Below are positions 15,359 to 27,411 of a stretch of DNA of 64,000 bases, piece after piece. Where the stretch lies: contig NC_066589.1 of NCBI RefSeq assembly GCF_905475345.1, positions 3,281,501-3,345,500 of the forward strand. The letters run 5' to 3'. The position numbers were made by a program, and so were the translations under genes. Position 1 is the first letter of the stretch. The number at the start of each line of letters is the position of its first letter. This stretch comes from Vespula vulgaris (taxonomy: Eukaryota; Arthropoda; Insecta; Hymenoptera; Vespidae). Under the pieces are notes generated by a model. That model ran no database searches. It had not been told where the DNA came from and saw only the letters and a program-made list of their open reading frames with translations.

Positions 15359-16652
15359 GAGGGAAAGAAGGATATGAAATCGAGCTCGAAGGATAATTCA
15401 TTTTTAGGAAGCGCACAATATGGTGCGCGAGGCGAACGTGCGGCAAGCGACGGCAGAACGTCTTCTGGAGGAGAGTCGAATGAAAGCCGAGGTCCTAGCG
15501 GCTGAAGTGACGGCCTTAAAGACTTTAGTCTTAACTTCGACTCCAGCCAGGCCAAATCCACATTTGCATCCTCAGATTGACACGAGATGTCGTTTGAGCT
15601 TGGGTGATGAATGTCAGCAAGGTCTTTTTGCTAAGAAACATCGAAGGTATAATTCTTTTATGATTATCTTATCGATAGCGTAATAAACACATGGAGAAGC
15701 GAATTATATTAATATTTATTGAACTTTTTACACAAGGTCGCCCTCGCATTTTAATCTTAAATATGGCCGAGAAAACTCACCACCGGAATCTCCTGTGAAG
15801 GAACAAAGGCCATCTTTACCAAGTGACAGAGAAGCCTTGGCTAGGGATTGGAAGAAAGATCGCGAAAAGGATAGAGACAAAGAGTGTAAAGATCTAGGAT
15901 TGGAGGTAGATCCTAGAGTTCACACAGAATTTCTCAGGTGGAAAGCAAATCCTTGCGTCGATAAGAGCGATCCATTTGTTGCCAGAGTGTTCAAAGAGGA
16001 TATCGACCTCTGTTTGGACTTTCCTAATAAAGAACTCGGTTCGAGAGTTCGACAGGCTGTTCTCGATGGAATCATTTTTATCGAAGCTGTCAGCGATAAG
16101 ACCAAACTTGCCTTTCCTAAGTAAGTTTTCTTATTTCATCAATCTATAGCTCTTTGATCCTTTTGGTAATTATTTCATTTTATTCGTCACTGTCTTTTTA
16201 GAAAATGTGCTCTTCTCGAAGCACCACGACAATGTCACTATCGTATGAGACTGGGCGATCAGGAGAATCAGTGGTATTGTATCTCTCAAATTTGTCGCAA
16301 TCGAGTAAGTGTCTTCTATTTCATGAAAAGTACTTAGATTTCATATACCGTAAAATATTACTTAATCGACGATGTTTCTTTGAATGTTTAGATCATAGCG
16401 GTTTGCGATTTTCTCAATTATCTACGTTACGTAGAACGAGGTCTTGTTAAAAGTTCGGGTAAGTTATATAATAAAATCATGTTTTACCTTATGTCGATAG
16501 TTTTATGAGAATTGCAATTATTCTTAGGCTCAGACGCGTTAGGCCGAAATTAATTTTTTGTTTCTGTTGAAGTACACGATGTATATTGGGAGATTACACG
16601 ACTACGGAAGGAGATGGTGTTCGCTCGTCTGGGTTTAGTGCTTTCATCCTGA
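14091..16652 (+). CDS. Rabin8/Sec2-type guanine nucleotide exchange factor (Rab3A/Rab8 GEF)
   Basis: Eight exons join in phase: 14091-14434, 14586-14874, 15026-15271, 15408-15646, 15737-16120, 16202-16304, 16392-16458 and 16573-16652, giving 583 aa. Residues about 241-335 form the Sec2 coiled coil (starts VAEVKEHAVAKLQEEL; continues EAHNMVREANVRQATAERLL). In yeast Sec2 and mammalian Rabin8 (RAB3IP, RAB3IL1) this element exchanges GDP for GTP on Rab8/Rab3 in exocytosis and ciliogenesis. Residues about 433-583 match the family C-terminal domain (EFLRWKANP, FPKKCALLEAPRQC, YVERGLVKSS). The first 210 residues are acidic and low-complexity and look insect-specific. The start is the first ATG of the open frame. 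A 5' UTR exon further upstream is likely, because splice-like AG sites lie just before the ATG. The exon 2 acceptor could be two codons later (14592). The family call is firm; the exact Rab substrate is inferred. Confidence 0.9.
15308..15362 (+). repeat. (GA)n microsatellite in exchange-factor intron 3
   Basis: A purine-only GA run with a few interruptions occupies much of the 136-bp intron between exons 3 and 4 of the Rab exchange factor. It lies about 45 bp before the acceptor, in place of the usual pyrimidine-rich stretch. Confidence 0.85.
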
Positions 16653-18292
16653 AGCTTTTTTCTGGTGGATTTCATCTAGTCTGGAATAACGGCCGTAACA
16701 CGGACCTAGAATCTTATTATGTTTTTTGATCGACGAAGAAGAAACGACTGGAGAGCGTTGTTGGAGGATTAACGTAGGATAATAACGTCGATCGGAAAGA
16801 CGATCGATAATTGTCTTCATTTGACACGGGAAGATACGATTTACGTTTTAGACGAAACGTATCCCACATTCTCTCATTCTGTATATCCTTCTGTCTCTCT
16901 CTTTCTATCGCTATTTAGTATATTAGATTGCACTTTTTGCCAATTGGGAAAGAGATAACAAGGCGACAATGCAACTGATCACGGGGCTGTGAATGATCTT
17001 AAAAAAAAAAAGGCAAAAGTTAAATGTTATCAATAGGTTCCCTACATGACAAATGTACATAAGAAGAATGATTTTTGAATCTATATTTCTTTGAATCTAT
17101 ATTACTTTTTACAATTAGAAATGGATACATTGAAAATGTTACGGACGTTTGTGCAATTGAAACTTGCAAATGGGGATAGGACGCATAGCGATGTCCCTAA
17201 AAATGTTGATATTCGTTGTTATATATTGTGAGTATACATTATTGATATTATTATCTGTAGATAAAGAAAAAGATGTTTATGTGGACCACAGGAAACTCTA
17301 GATAGGTTAATTGCATGTAGATCTTTTATGTATTTTCTGCATATGTCCTAGACGTATTATTATTACGCAGCGAAGTTATGTTGAAGTTAGATTCATTTAA
17401 GAAAAGCGATAGAATTGTTCATTCTTCTAAACGATGTTAATCGTAAATGAAGGTGCAGCTAATTTATTTCAGTACCTTATCTTCCCAATGTAATTTAGAA
17501 GGTCATTTACAATTTGTGGTTTTATCCACTTTTTCTACGCGCTTTTATTGCGCTGAACGTTTGAATTCGTTCGATAAATATTGATATTTTGCTATTTCGA
17601 TATTAAAAATTAAGGAATCTTCGATTTACATGCTGCAAACGAAGTATCGCGTTGATACGACATAATGACTTCGTCGACTGAAAGACGATATCGTCTTCCA
17701 AGGATTTAATTCATTTTTCAGCTGTTATGAATTTATCGAATTACAAGACAATGCGAGCATTGAGTAGAAGTTGCAAAATGAAAGTTAAGTTGTAGAAGTA
17801 AAAATCTAAATTTATCTTCATCGCGTTGACTCCAAATATTCGTAGGAACAAGTATCACTGGTTGTAATGGAGGAAAAGCGAAAGCTCGTCGTGTTTTTAT
17901 AAAACGGCGAACGTTTTCTGTAAATACAAGAACTTACTACTTGCCTGTCGAATGTAAATAGACTGTCAAAATTATCTGAAAGAATTCTTGTATTTAAAGA
18001 AGTAATAAAGGTAATTTCCATTGTTCGATTCTTCTTTAACTGATTCCTTTTTCGATTGCGTGTACATCGCTTACAGGATTGAGAAAATATAACGAATTCA
18101 TAAGTCGACTGATAGATATGAATAGATAATGATTTTTAGCAAAGATTTAACGAACTATAAACGTATACGCCCTGTTATGAATCAGTCTTTTTATTTAAAA
18201 TCGTTTTCTTCCTTTGCTATTTTTAGTTGTCTTACATAGCACATTACATTTAAACTTTCTTATAGTTTCTTTTCATTAGTCTTTCATGATTA
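16653..18292. other. 3' UTR and intergenic sequence between convergent genes
   Basis: No coding exon was seen. The first part must include the 3' UTR of the plus-strand exchange factor. The last part would carry the 3' UTR of the minus-strand P450, whose stop codon is at 18293. The rest is AT-rich and without recognisable structure. Confidence 0.6.
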
Positions 18293-20533
18293 TTATATTC
18301 GTTTCGTAATTAGGAGATTTATTGGTGGTGGTGAGATAGTAAAGCCATCGATACCTAATAAATTTGGTTCCGGATATCCTGGTGCTATGGCGAAATGGAA
18401 TCTTTGCAGCATGCAAGCGATTATCAAGAAGAGAAAATTTTTCGCCAGAATCTCACCTGGACATCTTCTGTGACCTGCAAAAAAGAATTAGAATATAGAG
18501 TGGAAATATAATAGGAGATAAATTTATAAATAACATTCCTATTACGAAATACCTAATCCAAATGACATTAGCCAAGGATCGTCGTAATATTCTCCTTTTT
18601 CGTTGATGAATCTTTCAGGACGAAACGTTTTGGGATCGCCCCAGTGATTCTCATCCATATGAACGCTCATTAAATTCGCTAACAAAATGGAATTCTTTTT
18701 TATATTGTATCCTAACAAACTTGTATCGTTCATAGCTCGATGAGGCACTGAAGTTGCTGCTACGTTCCCCATTCTCGCTACTTCCGCCAGAGTTGCTTGT
18801 AGATATGGAAGTCTGAGAGACATTAATGAAAACAATAACTCATAATTATGGATGTATCGCCTAGATTTCTATTATGTTCTAGATCACTTAGTTCTCTTGA
18901 TTATTATTCATCGAATACATTGATATAATAATGATAGACCATCCTATTTCTCTCTCTTTGAATAAGATTATTGTAATTTTATTTGCTCTTATGTTAAACT
19001 CAAGTACGAGGATTTAAATAGAAAATAATCAAATACCGGTTTTTATGTACGAGACGAGGTGAAATATCCTTGCCGAGAACTTCATCCAATTCATCATGTA
19101 TCTTTTTTTGTATATATTGATTTACGGAAAGATATGCGAACACGAAACCAGTGGTACTGGTGGTCGTCTCGATTGAGGCAATGAAAAGATCTCTGATAAG
19201 TGCGATTAAATTTTCATCTATAAACAATTAATATCGTTTTTATAGTATAATATAATTGTACATGATAATTAAATTGTAAATGTTAAAGTATTAATAGGGA
19301 TATATATTGAGTTTAATACCACATTTTAATAACAAATAACGCTTTTACCGTTGAATTCCGATGATGAAGATAAATTGGAGCATCGTGTTTGCATCTCTTT
19401 TAGATAAATGTCGATTAAGTTCGTTGGTTCATTCTGCATTTCAGTCTCTTTGTGTTCCATTATTATTTTCTACGATAAAAAAATTTTTTATGTATGTATC
19501 TACTCTACGAATTAATTTATAAAATTATAGATATTACAAGATCTTTTATTGTATTACTTTGAAGTATAGCCACAGTCGATTTTGCCGCTCTTGCAACTGT
19601 GTATATCCCGTTAAACGCGGTAAAATATATCTGAGAAAAGGCAGTTGATTTATTATACCACCGATCGTAGTGGAACGTTTTGCATTTTCGTTTGATATCG
19701 CAATAGCTTCCATCAATTTGGGATCTTTTTGATCCAATTGAAATCTAAAGAATATACAATGAGGAAAGTCTAATAAAATGTAGGTATTTGTTTAAAATTA
19801 AATTCTTACTTCGATCCTGTAACAAGAAACCAAAAGCTGGCTATAACGGCGATCGAAACGAGATCGTATATATTTGTTATTGGTCCTTTTTCTGCTAATT
19901 CTTCGATTATTTTTAACAAAGTGACAGTATCCTCCAGTATCATATCTTCCATGTTTGTTTTATCGAAACCAAGACGTTTCAAGGTTTTTATTGTAAATCT
20001 ATATTAATTGCAGAGATTTACAAGTTAATGAAACATTGTTTTAAAATAAATATTACCTTCTATGCTCTGACCAACGTTTTCCATCCGTAAAGATTAATCC
20101 TCTGGGTTCACCTCCGGTTCTCAATTGAATTTCTAAGTTATTTGGTCTGCCATCAAATTCTGCTCGACTGAGCATCTCGATGACAGCTTCCCGTCCAGAA
20201 ATAATTATAAACGTATAACCGAATCCAAGTCGTAAATGCACTATCGGTCCGTACATTTTTGCCAAATAACACCAAACATGAGCTTGGAATTTAGTTTTCT
20301 TCATTAAACGTTTAATGTCCAATATATTTCCGATTATTGGTAATCCTGGTGGACCTAAGAGATTTAATTATTTTAGTTACGTTTATTCTATGATTCATTT
20401 CTTGGATAACATATTTATTTTTTGTAGAATTACCTGGTGGAGAATTTCCTGACTGCTTTTGGTCAATTATTATCTTGACGAACAATGTTATTACCAAACA
20501 AATAATCAAGAACCACATTTTTAACGATTTCAC
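18293..20533 (-). CDS. CYP2-clan cytochrome P450 (CYP305/CYP15-like group)
   Basis: Eight exons join in phase (minus strand, listed in transcription order): 20434-20533, 20057-20354, 19810-19998, 19558-19744, 19349-19469, 19037-19217, 18553-18812 and 18293-18474, giving 505 aa, a normal microsomal P450 length. An N-terminal membrane anchor (about residues 5-23) is followed by the proline hinge PPGPPGLPIIGN. The I-helix is ASIETT (312-317), ExxR is EVAR (369-372), the PERF motif is RPERF (423-427), and the haem loop is FGLGHRRCPG with ligand Cys450. The organisation is that of insect CYP2-clan mono-oxygenases on the ER membrane. The FDGRP and GLIFTDGKRWSEHRR segments resemble the CYP303/305/15 group, which includes hormone-metabolising enzymes, but subfamily and substrate cannot be fixed without alignment. 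It appears intact and functional. Confidence 0.9.
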
Positions 20534-21773
20534 ACTTCGGATTTTATTATTTTTTCCAGTATGGAGTTATTAATCTAAAAATTATTCGCACAGAAAAAAT
20601 ATATATTTCACATTCATGGCATTTCTCGTAGCGACACGGTTTAAACTAAAGGCTGGCAAAGAAAGATGTGGACGAAAAATGTATCCTTTCACCAGTAGAT
20701 TGGGTAAGAGTCTGTCCGGCTCATTGCGTATCATAACTTTCTTCCGTGCACTTTCCACTTACGTATAAACCGTTGCGGACATTCTGTTAACGTTTATTCA
20801 GTTACACAAAATAACATGTCCTTATCAATTCAATCAATTTACAATACTTACTTGAAGGAAAATATAATTTTATTTTAACTTTTCTGGTTATTTGCGTTAG
20901 TAGATAGAAGCAATACGTGATTCTAATTCAGTTGAAGAAAATTAATCGACGGTATGAAGATTAAAGATACAATTTAGATACTGTTAGTGTTGATATTAAA
21001 ATATCTTTTCCGAATTCGTTAAATTATCTTTTCCAAATCATCAGATTGCAAAGCAATTGCAGTCAATATTTTTTTTTATATACATGAAAGTCTAATTTAA
21101 AAATCATATTAAATCGAAGACAGGATTAGAATCTGGTGGCATAAAAATGCAGGATAGGTTTATTGTTAACTGAAAGAATTACAGAATAGAAGACTGACTC
21201 GAAAAATTCAAAAAGAAGACTAGCAATTAAAATCAGTCTTATAACATATTCGCTGAAAGCCACGGAGTCCGATATAATTGAAAAATCTAAGCACAACGTC
21301 GAATTTGAAAAGATCATGTCTCTTTCGTTGTAATGATTTTAAAAACATCTATAAGCTTATTTGATTTACTTGACAATTTTATATTTCATATTGATTTTCA
21401 ATATGCTATCGATATTGCTTATTGTGGTTGCTTATCAGCTGTTTCGGTGATGTAAGTGGTGAAGGAAGAATCGTCGAGATTAAAATGGATGGTGATATTG
21501 GTACTATTATGGGATTTATTTTCTATAAAATTGGATTAAAATTATATTAAATATCAAATTTAATTTTATTTAATCTGTGTTTCTAATATTTTAGTATTAA
21601 TAGTTAGAAGTTTTATTGTAATAATATAATAAAAACAAATATCCGATGGCAAGATATTGATGGGTAATAATTTATTGTGATTAAACTTTTCAAATTCAAT
21701 TATGTTTTTAAAATCAACATATATTGTATTATATATTGTATTATATATTGAAATTATTTTTTGAAATAATATT
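20534..21773. other. Intergenic stretch between P450 and chitin-binding gene
   Basis: No supportable exon. It must hold the upstream region of the minus-strand P450 and the 3' UTR of the minus-strand chitin-binding gene. Near 21721-21750 there are three tandem copies of an AT-only unit of roughly 14 bp (TATATTGTATTA-like). Nothing else stands out. Confidence 0.6.
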
Positions 21774-22250
21774 TCAATTTAATTTAGTAGTAGATTCACT
21801 GCAAGTATAAGTTGTACGCAAAACACATAATTTTCTTATAGGATCGAAAATTGTCTGATTTGGACATTTTAATATTTTCTTTAGATATCCTTTTGCACTC
21901 CAGTAACACAAGTAATATTTTTGACAAGTTGGATCGTCGATAGGGAATCGACCTGAAGTTAAACACTTATATGGATTGGTTGTCGTCTTTGGAAGCATAT
22001 CGCAAGCATATTCTGTTGGCAATACACATGTTTTTGTAATAGGATAGAATACTGTGTCATCAGGACATTTGAATATGATAGGTAGATCCTCAAAACACTC
22101 GTAGTAGTATTGACAACTGATATCATTTAAAGGCAATCTTTCAGATCCACTACACACAATTGGCCCAGTTTCAGCTTTCACTGATTCAAATATCAGAAGA
22201 TTTAGCAAAAAAGTTTTAAAAATAATGAGAAACGTATTATTTATTTCCAT
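21774..22250 (-). CDS. Small secreted peritrophin-A type chitin-binding protein (two CBM14 domains)
   Basis: A single uninterrupted frame of 158 aa. Residues 1-26 are a hydrophobic signal peptide (cleavage predicted after SVKA). Two six-cysteine chitin-binding type 2 domains follow, at about residues 33-84 and 95-153. Each has the family spacing, with an aromatic-rich centre (CQYYYEC and CQKYYLC) and a second half of the form CP..T.F.P....C. Such proteins bind chitin in the peritrophic matrix or cuticle. With only two domains and no mucin linker it is a minimal, obstructor- or peritrophin-like member. A TATA/Inr pair 53-78 bp upstream supports this start. The domain call is firm; the tissue is unknown. 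Confidence 0.9.
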   Translation of the reverse strand: MEINNTFLIIFKTFLLNLLIFESVKAETGPIVCSGSERLPLNDISCQYYYECFEDLPIIFKCPDDTVFYPITKTCVLPTEYACDMLPKTTTNPYKCLTSGRFPIDDPTCQKYYLCYWSAKGYLKKILKCPNQTIFDPIRKLCVLRTTYTCSESTTKLN

Positions 22251-22300
22251 TTGTATTTCTAGTTATTACGATCGTTGCAGCTCAATGTGGAAAATACTAC

Positions 22301-22328
22301 ACTGATTTCATTCCTTTCGGTTTATATA
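22301..22328 (-). promoter_or_regulatory. TATA box and TCAGT initiator for the chitin-binding gene
   Basis: Read on the minus strand, TATATAAA (22328-22321) is followed 25 bp later by TCAGT, the arthropod initiator consensus, with the predicted +1 A at 22303. This gives a 5' UTR of about 52 bases before the ATG at 22250. Spacing and motif order fit a focused insect core promoter. No transcript data were available. Confidence 0.45.
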
Positions 22329-22446
22329 TCGCATATTTTATTTGCTCTATCACTTATCTTGATTTATTTCGATTTCGTGTTATTTGATCATTGGTACATT
22401 GCTAACAAAGTAGATTGAATTCTAAGAGAAAGAAGAGATAACGACC

Positions 22447-22617
22447 ATGGGCGAAATTTGTCGTCATAAAAAAGAAAGTCTCGTTGTTAGACAACTAGAT
22501 TTAATCCGTGCTTTAGTTAAAAACTACGATGAGACGACTTTCGATCACGTACCTGTGCCACCGACGATCAATTACTATTATAATTTCGCAAGTTCTGTTT
22601 CTTTCTTCATGTGGTGA
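22447..22617 (+). CDS. Candidate 56-codon small ORF
   Basis: An open frame starts in a very good context (GACCATGG) and runs 56 codons to TGA. The peptide starts MGEICRHKKESLVVRQLDL and has a charged first half and an aromatic end (YYYNFASS). No family is recognised and there is no signal peptide. A possible splice donor (GTACCT, from 22550) lies in the frame, so it could instead be a first exon. It lies about 140 bp upstream of, and divergent from, the chitin-binding gene's predicted start, so a shared bidirectional promoter is possible. It is equally possible that this is chance. Confidence 0.25.
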   Translation: MGEICRHKKESLVVRQLDLIRALVKNYDETTFDHVPVPPTINYYYNFASSVSFFMW

Positions 22618-24435
22618 AATATTTATGACGATGCATGTTATTTAAATAGGTATGATTGAGGTCGCATAGATAATGCGTCTTTGAGATGCTTGAAAATATC
22701 GAGTAATACATATCTAAACGAAATATTTTTTTAAGAATACTACCGAAGATATGAATGAACACGAAGATATCACAATTAAAAGGGGAGATTCATTCACTGA
22801 TATTTTTAAGAATAATTAATTTGAAAATTAAAATGTACGTTACTCATCGACTTTTCGTATCCAAACGTGTTCTATCGAATAGAAGAAAGTATACATATAT
22901 GTATGTATAATATATAAAAAATATAAAAAATGTTCGCATTTATATCATATGTTTTTGCTTATTATATATAAAATGTGTACATTTATATACAAATATGTAT
23001 TTGTAATAGAAGATGACATCTGTTACTAAGAAATATTCTGTTTGGATAGTAGAACGTACGAATGTCACGCTGTTCTGATAATGAACTTTATTTATTCCGT
23101 TCAGATACGGAAAGTTTTACTATTTTTTTCAAAAGTAAGAAAAAAAAAAGAAATTGTTAAAAGAAAATATAAACAACATTGTAAATAAGATAATAGTATC
23201 GTTGTAAACGTTTGAAAAGATACAAAACTCATTATAAGTCCTTGAATCTTCTTAGCTTGTGTCTCGTGACATCGAGACTCTTCAAGGATCCTAGTAACCC
23301 ATTTAGTCGGGTGCACAAACACGACGTGATCGCGGAAAGATTCTCGTATATGCAGACTCGATCGACAAACAACGCGGAGTCTGGAACGTGCCAATGTTAC
23401 GCGCGTAGAGCATTAAACCCGGTTAGACTTTCTCGTCGCTTTCTGGCGATTTTGTATTCCGCGGATTCACCCTCGATTTCCCCCTCGTACGTAAAGTTGC
23501 GTTAAGTCTCAGCTTTCTGGATCGTCGTACGTTTCACCGACGACGAAGACGAATGATGGTAATTCGAAGATTTCAAGGCTCTTGTTCGAGGAAGAGGAAC
23601 TTCGTTGATGTAATTAAAGATGTCTCAAGAATAGAAATTATTTGTATACTTTCGATAGATTTTCATTAAATGCGTAGACGTAAGAGGCTTTTAATTCATG
23701 TAACTCGTAACTATTTGTTTAGTTATTATTTCTAGTTATCTCTTTTATTTTTCTTTAGCAGAAGTATATATCGACCACGTTACGATTTAAACAGTTAAAA
23801 TTTATATTCTATGGGTTGTCGAAAATATTCAGATTTACGGTTACACGAGCATTGTATTAAAAAAGGACACTATTTCAAAAGCGAAAGTTATCAGCCAGTA
23901 AATCTTTTTTGAGCAGGTCAAACGTCCTTAAACTGTGATTTTTCGTAGAAGCCTTCCGACGATTATTCTTACGTCGAATTATTCTACTAAGAGGTCACAA
24001 AAATGCACGTGTATATTTTGTACGAATTTCTTTCTTTTTTAATATTATACTGACAAATGCAATAAATGTTAAGATTTATTTTTTAAATTTACTCGGAAAA
24101 TATAATGTGTTTTCTATTTTTCCACTGAATTGTATTATCTTCATATTGCTGAAATCTACTAAGAAAATTTTGTTTTCAAAATATTCGAAGCGTTACTCAG
24201 AAATATTTCTTAGAGAACAGGTAAAATCTTTTCTCGGTTTTTACTCGGTATTTTAGCAAGGGTTCAGCAGGTAAAGATGTCAGGTATAAAACCATTGGAA
24301 AAGCTATTGATTATGCTAGCAAGAATGGTATCTGTAGGTGGTCGATGACGAGATGAAACGTTGCTGATACGAAGGTTAGAAAAGAAGAATAAGAGGGAGG
24401 CAAAGATGAGAGGAATGAGGGGAGAAGAGCGAACG
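22618..24435. other. Non-coding stretch
   Basis: No exon with supporting splice signals was seen. Open frames on both strands near 23100-23505 are short, overlap each other and resemble no family. The sequence is AT-rich with poly-T and TA runs. Confidence 0.55.
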
Positions 24436-24865
24436 TATATAAGTCACTCGTACATAAGAGACTCCAATGGACTCTCTCTTTGACCCTGGTCAAGTGCACA
24501 CCTTTCTTCTCTCTTTTTCCCATTCGCCTCCCTCTCCAAAGTGTTCCTCAGTCAGTCGTCCTCCTCCATGGTGCTCTTCCATCCGTAGTAGTCCTTCTTT
24601 TCCTGTCGTTTCTCCGCTCTCGTTGTAGCGTCACTCGTATCTCGTCTCGCGTCGATACTCGGTACAATGTGTTGAATACTTATGATGGGACTCTGACTCA
24701 CTTTTTATACAAAGAACCGTATATTCTTATTCATTTTCACTTTTTTCTTTTGCTTCTTCGTCGCGAGTTAAAGAATAATTCTTCGAAGAAGAAATATCTT
24801 CTTTCGTCATTTCGTTTTTCGTTGAGGTGTGATATGCTGAGAAGAAGAAGGTCCTGAGAGGTAGA

Positions 24866-24915
<50 letters not shown>

Positions 24916-24922
24916 CATTCGC
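24436..24922 (+). promoter_or_regulatory. Candidate promoter, 5' UTR and tiny first coding exon of the proline-rich gene
   Basis: TATATAAG at 24436-24443 is followed 30 bp later by a plausible initiator near 24466. The transcript would run through a pyrimidine-rich leader and a 42-base AG repeat (24869-24910), then reach ATG GAC ATT CGC at 24911-24922, directly before a perfect GTGAGT donor. Joined to the acceptor before 28459, these four codons are in frame with the downstream gene and lengthen its signal peptide to MDIRAPMFLVLLTCVVG. The 3.5-kb intron and the use of this exon are inferred; upstream ATGs in the leader are a caution. Confidence 0.4.
24869..24910 (+). repeat. (AG)21 microsatellite
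   Basis: Twenty-one perfect AG units end immediately before an ATG at 24911. If the proposed first exon is real, this repeat is the last part of the 5' UTR, so its length could vary among individuals. Confidence 0.85.
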
Positions 24923-27314
24923 GTGAGTGTTTTTTGTTTTGTTTTCAATTATTTCAAATCTTTTTGTTATATGTTCAGAATGTTTTTATGAATTGAAATA
25001 GATTTTATCTGACGTATTCAATAGGTATCGAGATAAGAACAATTAATATTTCAATTTAAATTAAATTCATCGATAGCAAAACATTTTCTCCAGTCGGAAG
25101 TATAAAGAAGATAACAAGTTTCTTCCTTTTTTTTTTTCTTTTAGAAAGGAATTCTCTTTTGCTAAGGACCGAAATGTGTCATTTTTCGTTTGCACAACTC
25201 ATCCAACTCTGTTATCGATGGGCAAATAAAATTTCCAAACATAGGAACATGTTTAATAACGCCGTTAAAATATTTGCCGGATATCCATCTTTTTACTTTG
25301 GTTTCATATATTTTTTGAATATAAAGCTCAAATATATGCACAATAAAAGAATTATAACGTAATCACTGTTTCGATTATGTTTTGGTACACTGCTTTCTCT
25401 TTATTCTCAATCATTGCAACCATTAGAGTTTAATACTTTGCCAATTTGTCGAAATAAATAATTCCTTCTCTTGATAATTATATTCATTATCTTTCTCTGA
25501 AATACAAGCAACAGTTTTCAAGAAGGAAACACGAAGAGTACACGCGCTTCGTTACATTTTCATACGTTTCACCAAGCCTTGCGGCCTGTCATTAGACTCG
25601 ATAAACTAGTGGAGATCATCGTAGTTAAAACGATTTTCGTTTTTCTCGAAGCAAGGAGATGACATGTGCCGTTTCACTCACCGACATACGTCGAAATAGA
25701 GCATCGAGCGAGGAAAAAGATAATAGTTAACTCTCCCCTCGCGCTCTCATCTGTACTTGCTTGTAATTGTCTTCTTTAGTTCGCGTCATTTCGTTAAAGA
25801 ACCGTTAGACCGTTCTTGTCTTTTCTATAGAGATCTGATTTTCACTCACGGCTTCCCACGTTACTCGCGCGATGAAATTTCGGATCTTCATCGTAATTAT
25901 TGTACTCGCAAGATAGTTCACTTTTATATTTCGATTTAGAAGAGCGTTCAAGATAAAAAGAGAATACTTTCATTAAATACCTTTATTAATATACGAAGTA
26001 CGAGAAAAGTGTTCGGTTCGTTAGTTTCATTGCAACTTATAGATTATTAATGTAAAATTGTTCTTCGACTACGGTCATTAAAGTATCAACGCCAAGGATA
26101 AATTTATGAGTTTTTAGATACGCAGTATTAACGTTTTATGATATAGATTATCGAGAGAAGCGATAAAGTCTTCCAAATGAGATAGTAATTTCGTTCGAGA
26201 ACATCGACTAACGTCCTTTAACAAGAAAATTACTTGTAAAATAATAGTTTAAGAAATAGTTTTGAAACGAAACGAAGAAAAAGATATAATAAATAATATA
26301 TTATTTAATAAGATAAGAAACGTAAATGGTTATGTTAACGATATCATAGTTATTATCAGCGGTATTTCTCGATTAACGTCGGTCGAACCGCACAAGACTT
26401 TCATGTTTGGCGCGCAACGATGAGAGATACACGTGGTCACACGTATACACACACGCAAGGTCGCGCGTCACACAGATTACATACACTCACGTTACATCGT
26501 CTTTTCTCCCCGTAGGTCGACTCTCATAATCCCCACAGTCCACTTACCTACATTGTCGACTCGCGCGCACGTCTACACAAACACAAATACAAAACTTCTT
26601 GGCCTCCGTGAATATCACGAGCTTCTCTCCGGTGAGATCTCCAAGTGTTTCGCGATACTCGATCACGATTTCATCCTCGATTGAAATAAGATTTTTTCAT
26701 TTAACTTCTTCATGACAACTTGTTTCTTGAATTCGTTGATGTCGAACATTCGAATTGTCGTGCACTTTCATCTTTCTCGAATGAAATCTACAAAACGATA
26801 AAATGTAATTCGTCTTTTCTTCAATTTATTTTTTTTCCGATTAAGTTCAAAAAGCAATTAAGAATATTAAATTAGAAGTCACAAAAGTGTTCGTTTCATT
26901 TCATTCAAGAACGTAGAAGTTTTCATTGAATTGTTCGAGCTGTTCATTTAAATCAGATATTCGACGTCCGAAGAAAAAAACAGATGAGGAAGGAACAAGT
27001 TGGGTCAAGCGGAACGAATCAGTGAAATCTTGTACTTAGCACATTGAAATCGCGATACCATAACGTGCGATTCTCTTTTAAGCCATTGTAAGTTGAAATT
27101 GCTTTTAAAACGATAAAAAAAGGAAAAGGGAATAAAGCCGTTCCTATCCAAATTTGCATTTGCATTGTGTAAACGTATAAGCGGTGTCCCTACGAGGGAA
27201 GGCGCAGTTATCGTACATACATACAATCAGATCTAATCCTCATTTATCTGTTTCCTTCACTTTCCTATGTCGCTTCCGGTTTGTACGACTCAAAAGCCTT
27301 AGCTGTGTGTCAAA

Positions 27315-27330
27315 GTGCGCGCGCGCGCAC
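27315..27330. repeat. 16-bp GC palindrome of alternating purine-pyrimidine (Z-DNA type)
   Basis: GTGCGCGCGCGCGCAC is a perfect self-complementary run of alternating purine and pyrimidine, the sequence type most prone to left-handed Z-DNA. It sits in a CpG-rich block in otherwise AT-rich DNA. Confidence 0.8.
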
Positions 27331-27367
27331 GACTACTCTCGTTCTCTCTCGCACGGAGCGTGTGTGA

Positions 27368-27411
27368 GCTCTCTTGGCACGTAAATGGCACGTGAAGCTC
27401 GCCAAGAGAGC
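27368..27411. repeat. Perfect 11-bp inverted repeat with E-box in the loop
   Basis: GCTCTCTTGGC (27368-27378) and its exact reverse complement GCCAAGAGAGC (27401-27411) are separated by 22 bases containing CACGTG (27389-27394), an E-box consensus. It could be a paired protein-binding site or an RNA hairpin. No gene model uses it directly. Confidence 0.6.

Noticed and set aside
24268..24281. Exact 14-base match to the 3' half of the insect miR-8 mature sequence (CAGGTAAAGATGTC)
   Set aside because: The miR-8 seed (AATACTG) is absent at this site and no complementary arm lies upstream, so this is not a miR-8 hairpin.
24480..24857. 125-codon plus-strand open frame
   Set aside because: Composition is pyrimidine-rich (Leu/Ser/Arg/Phe runs) and it fits better as part of a 5' leader; no homology is recognised.
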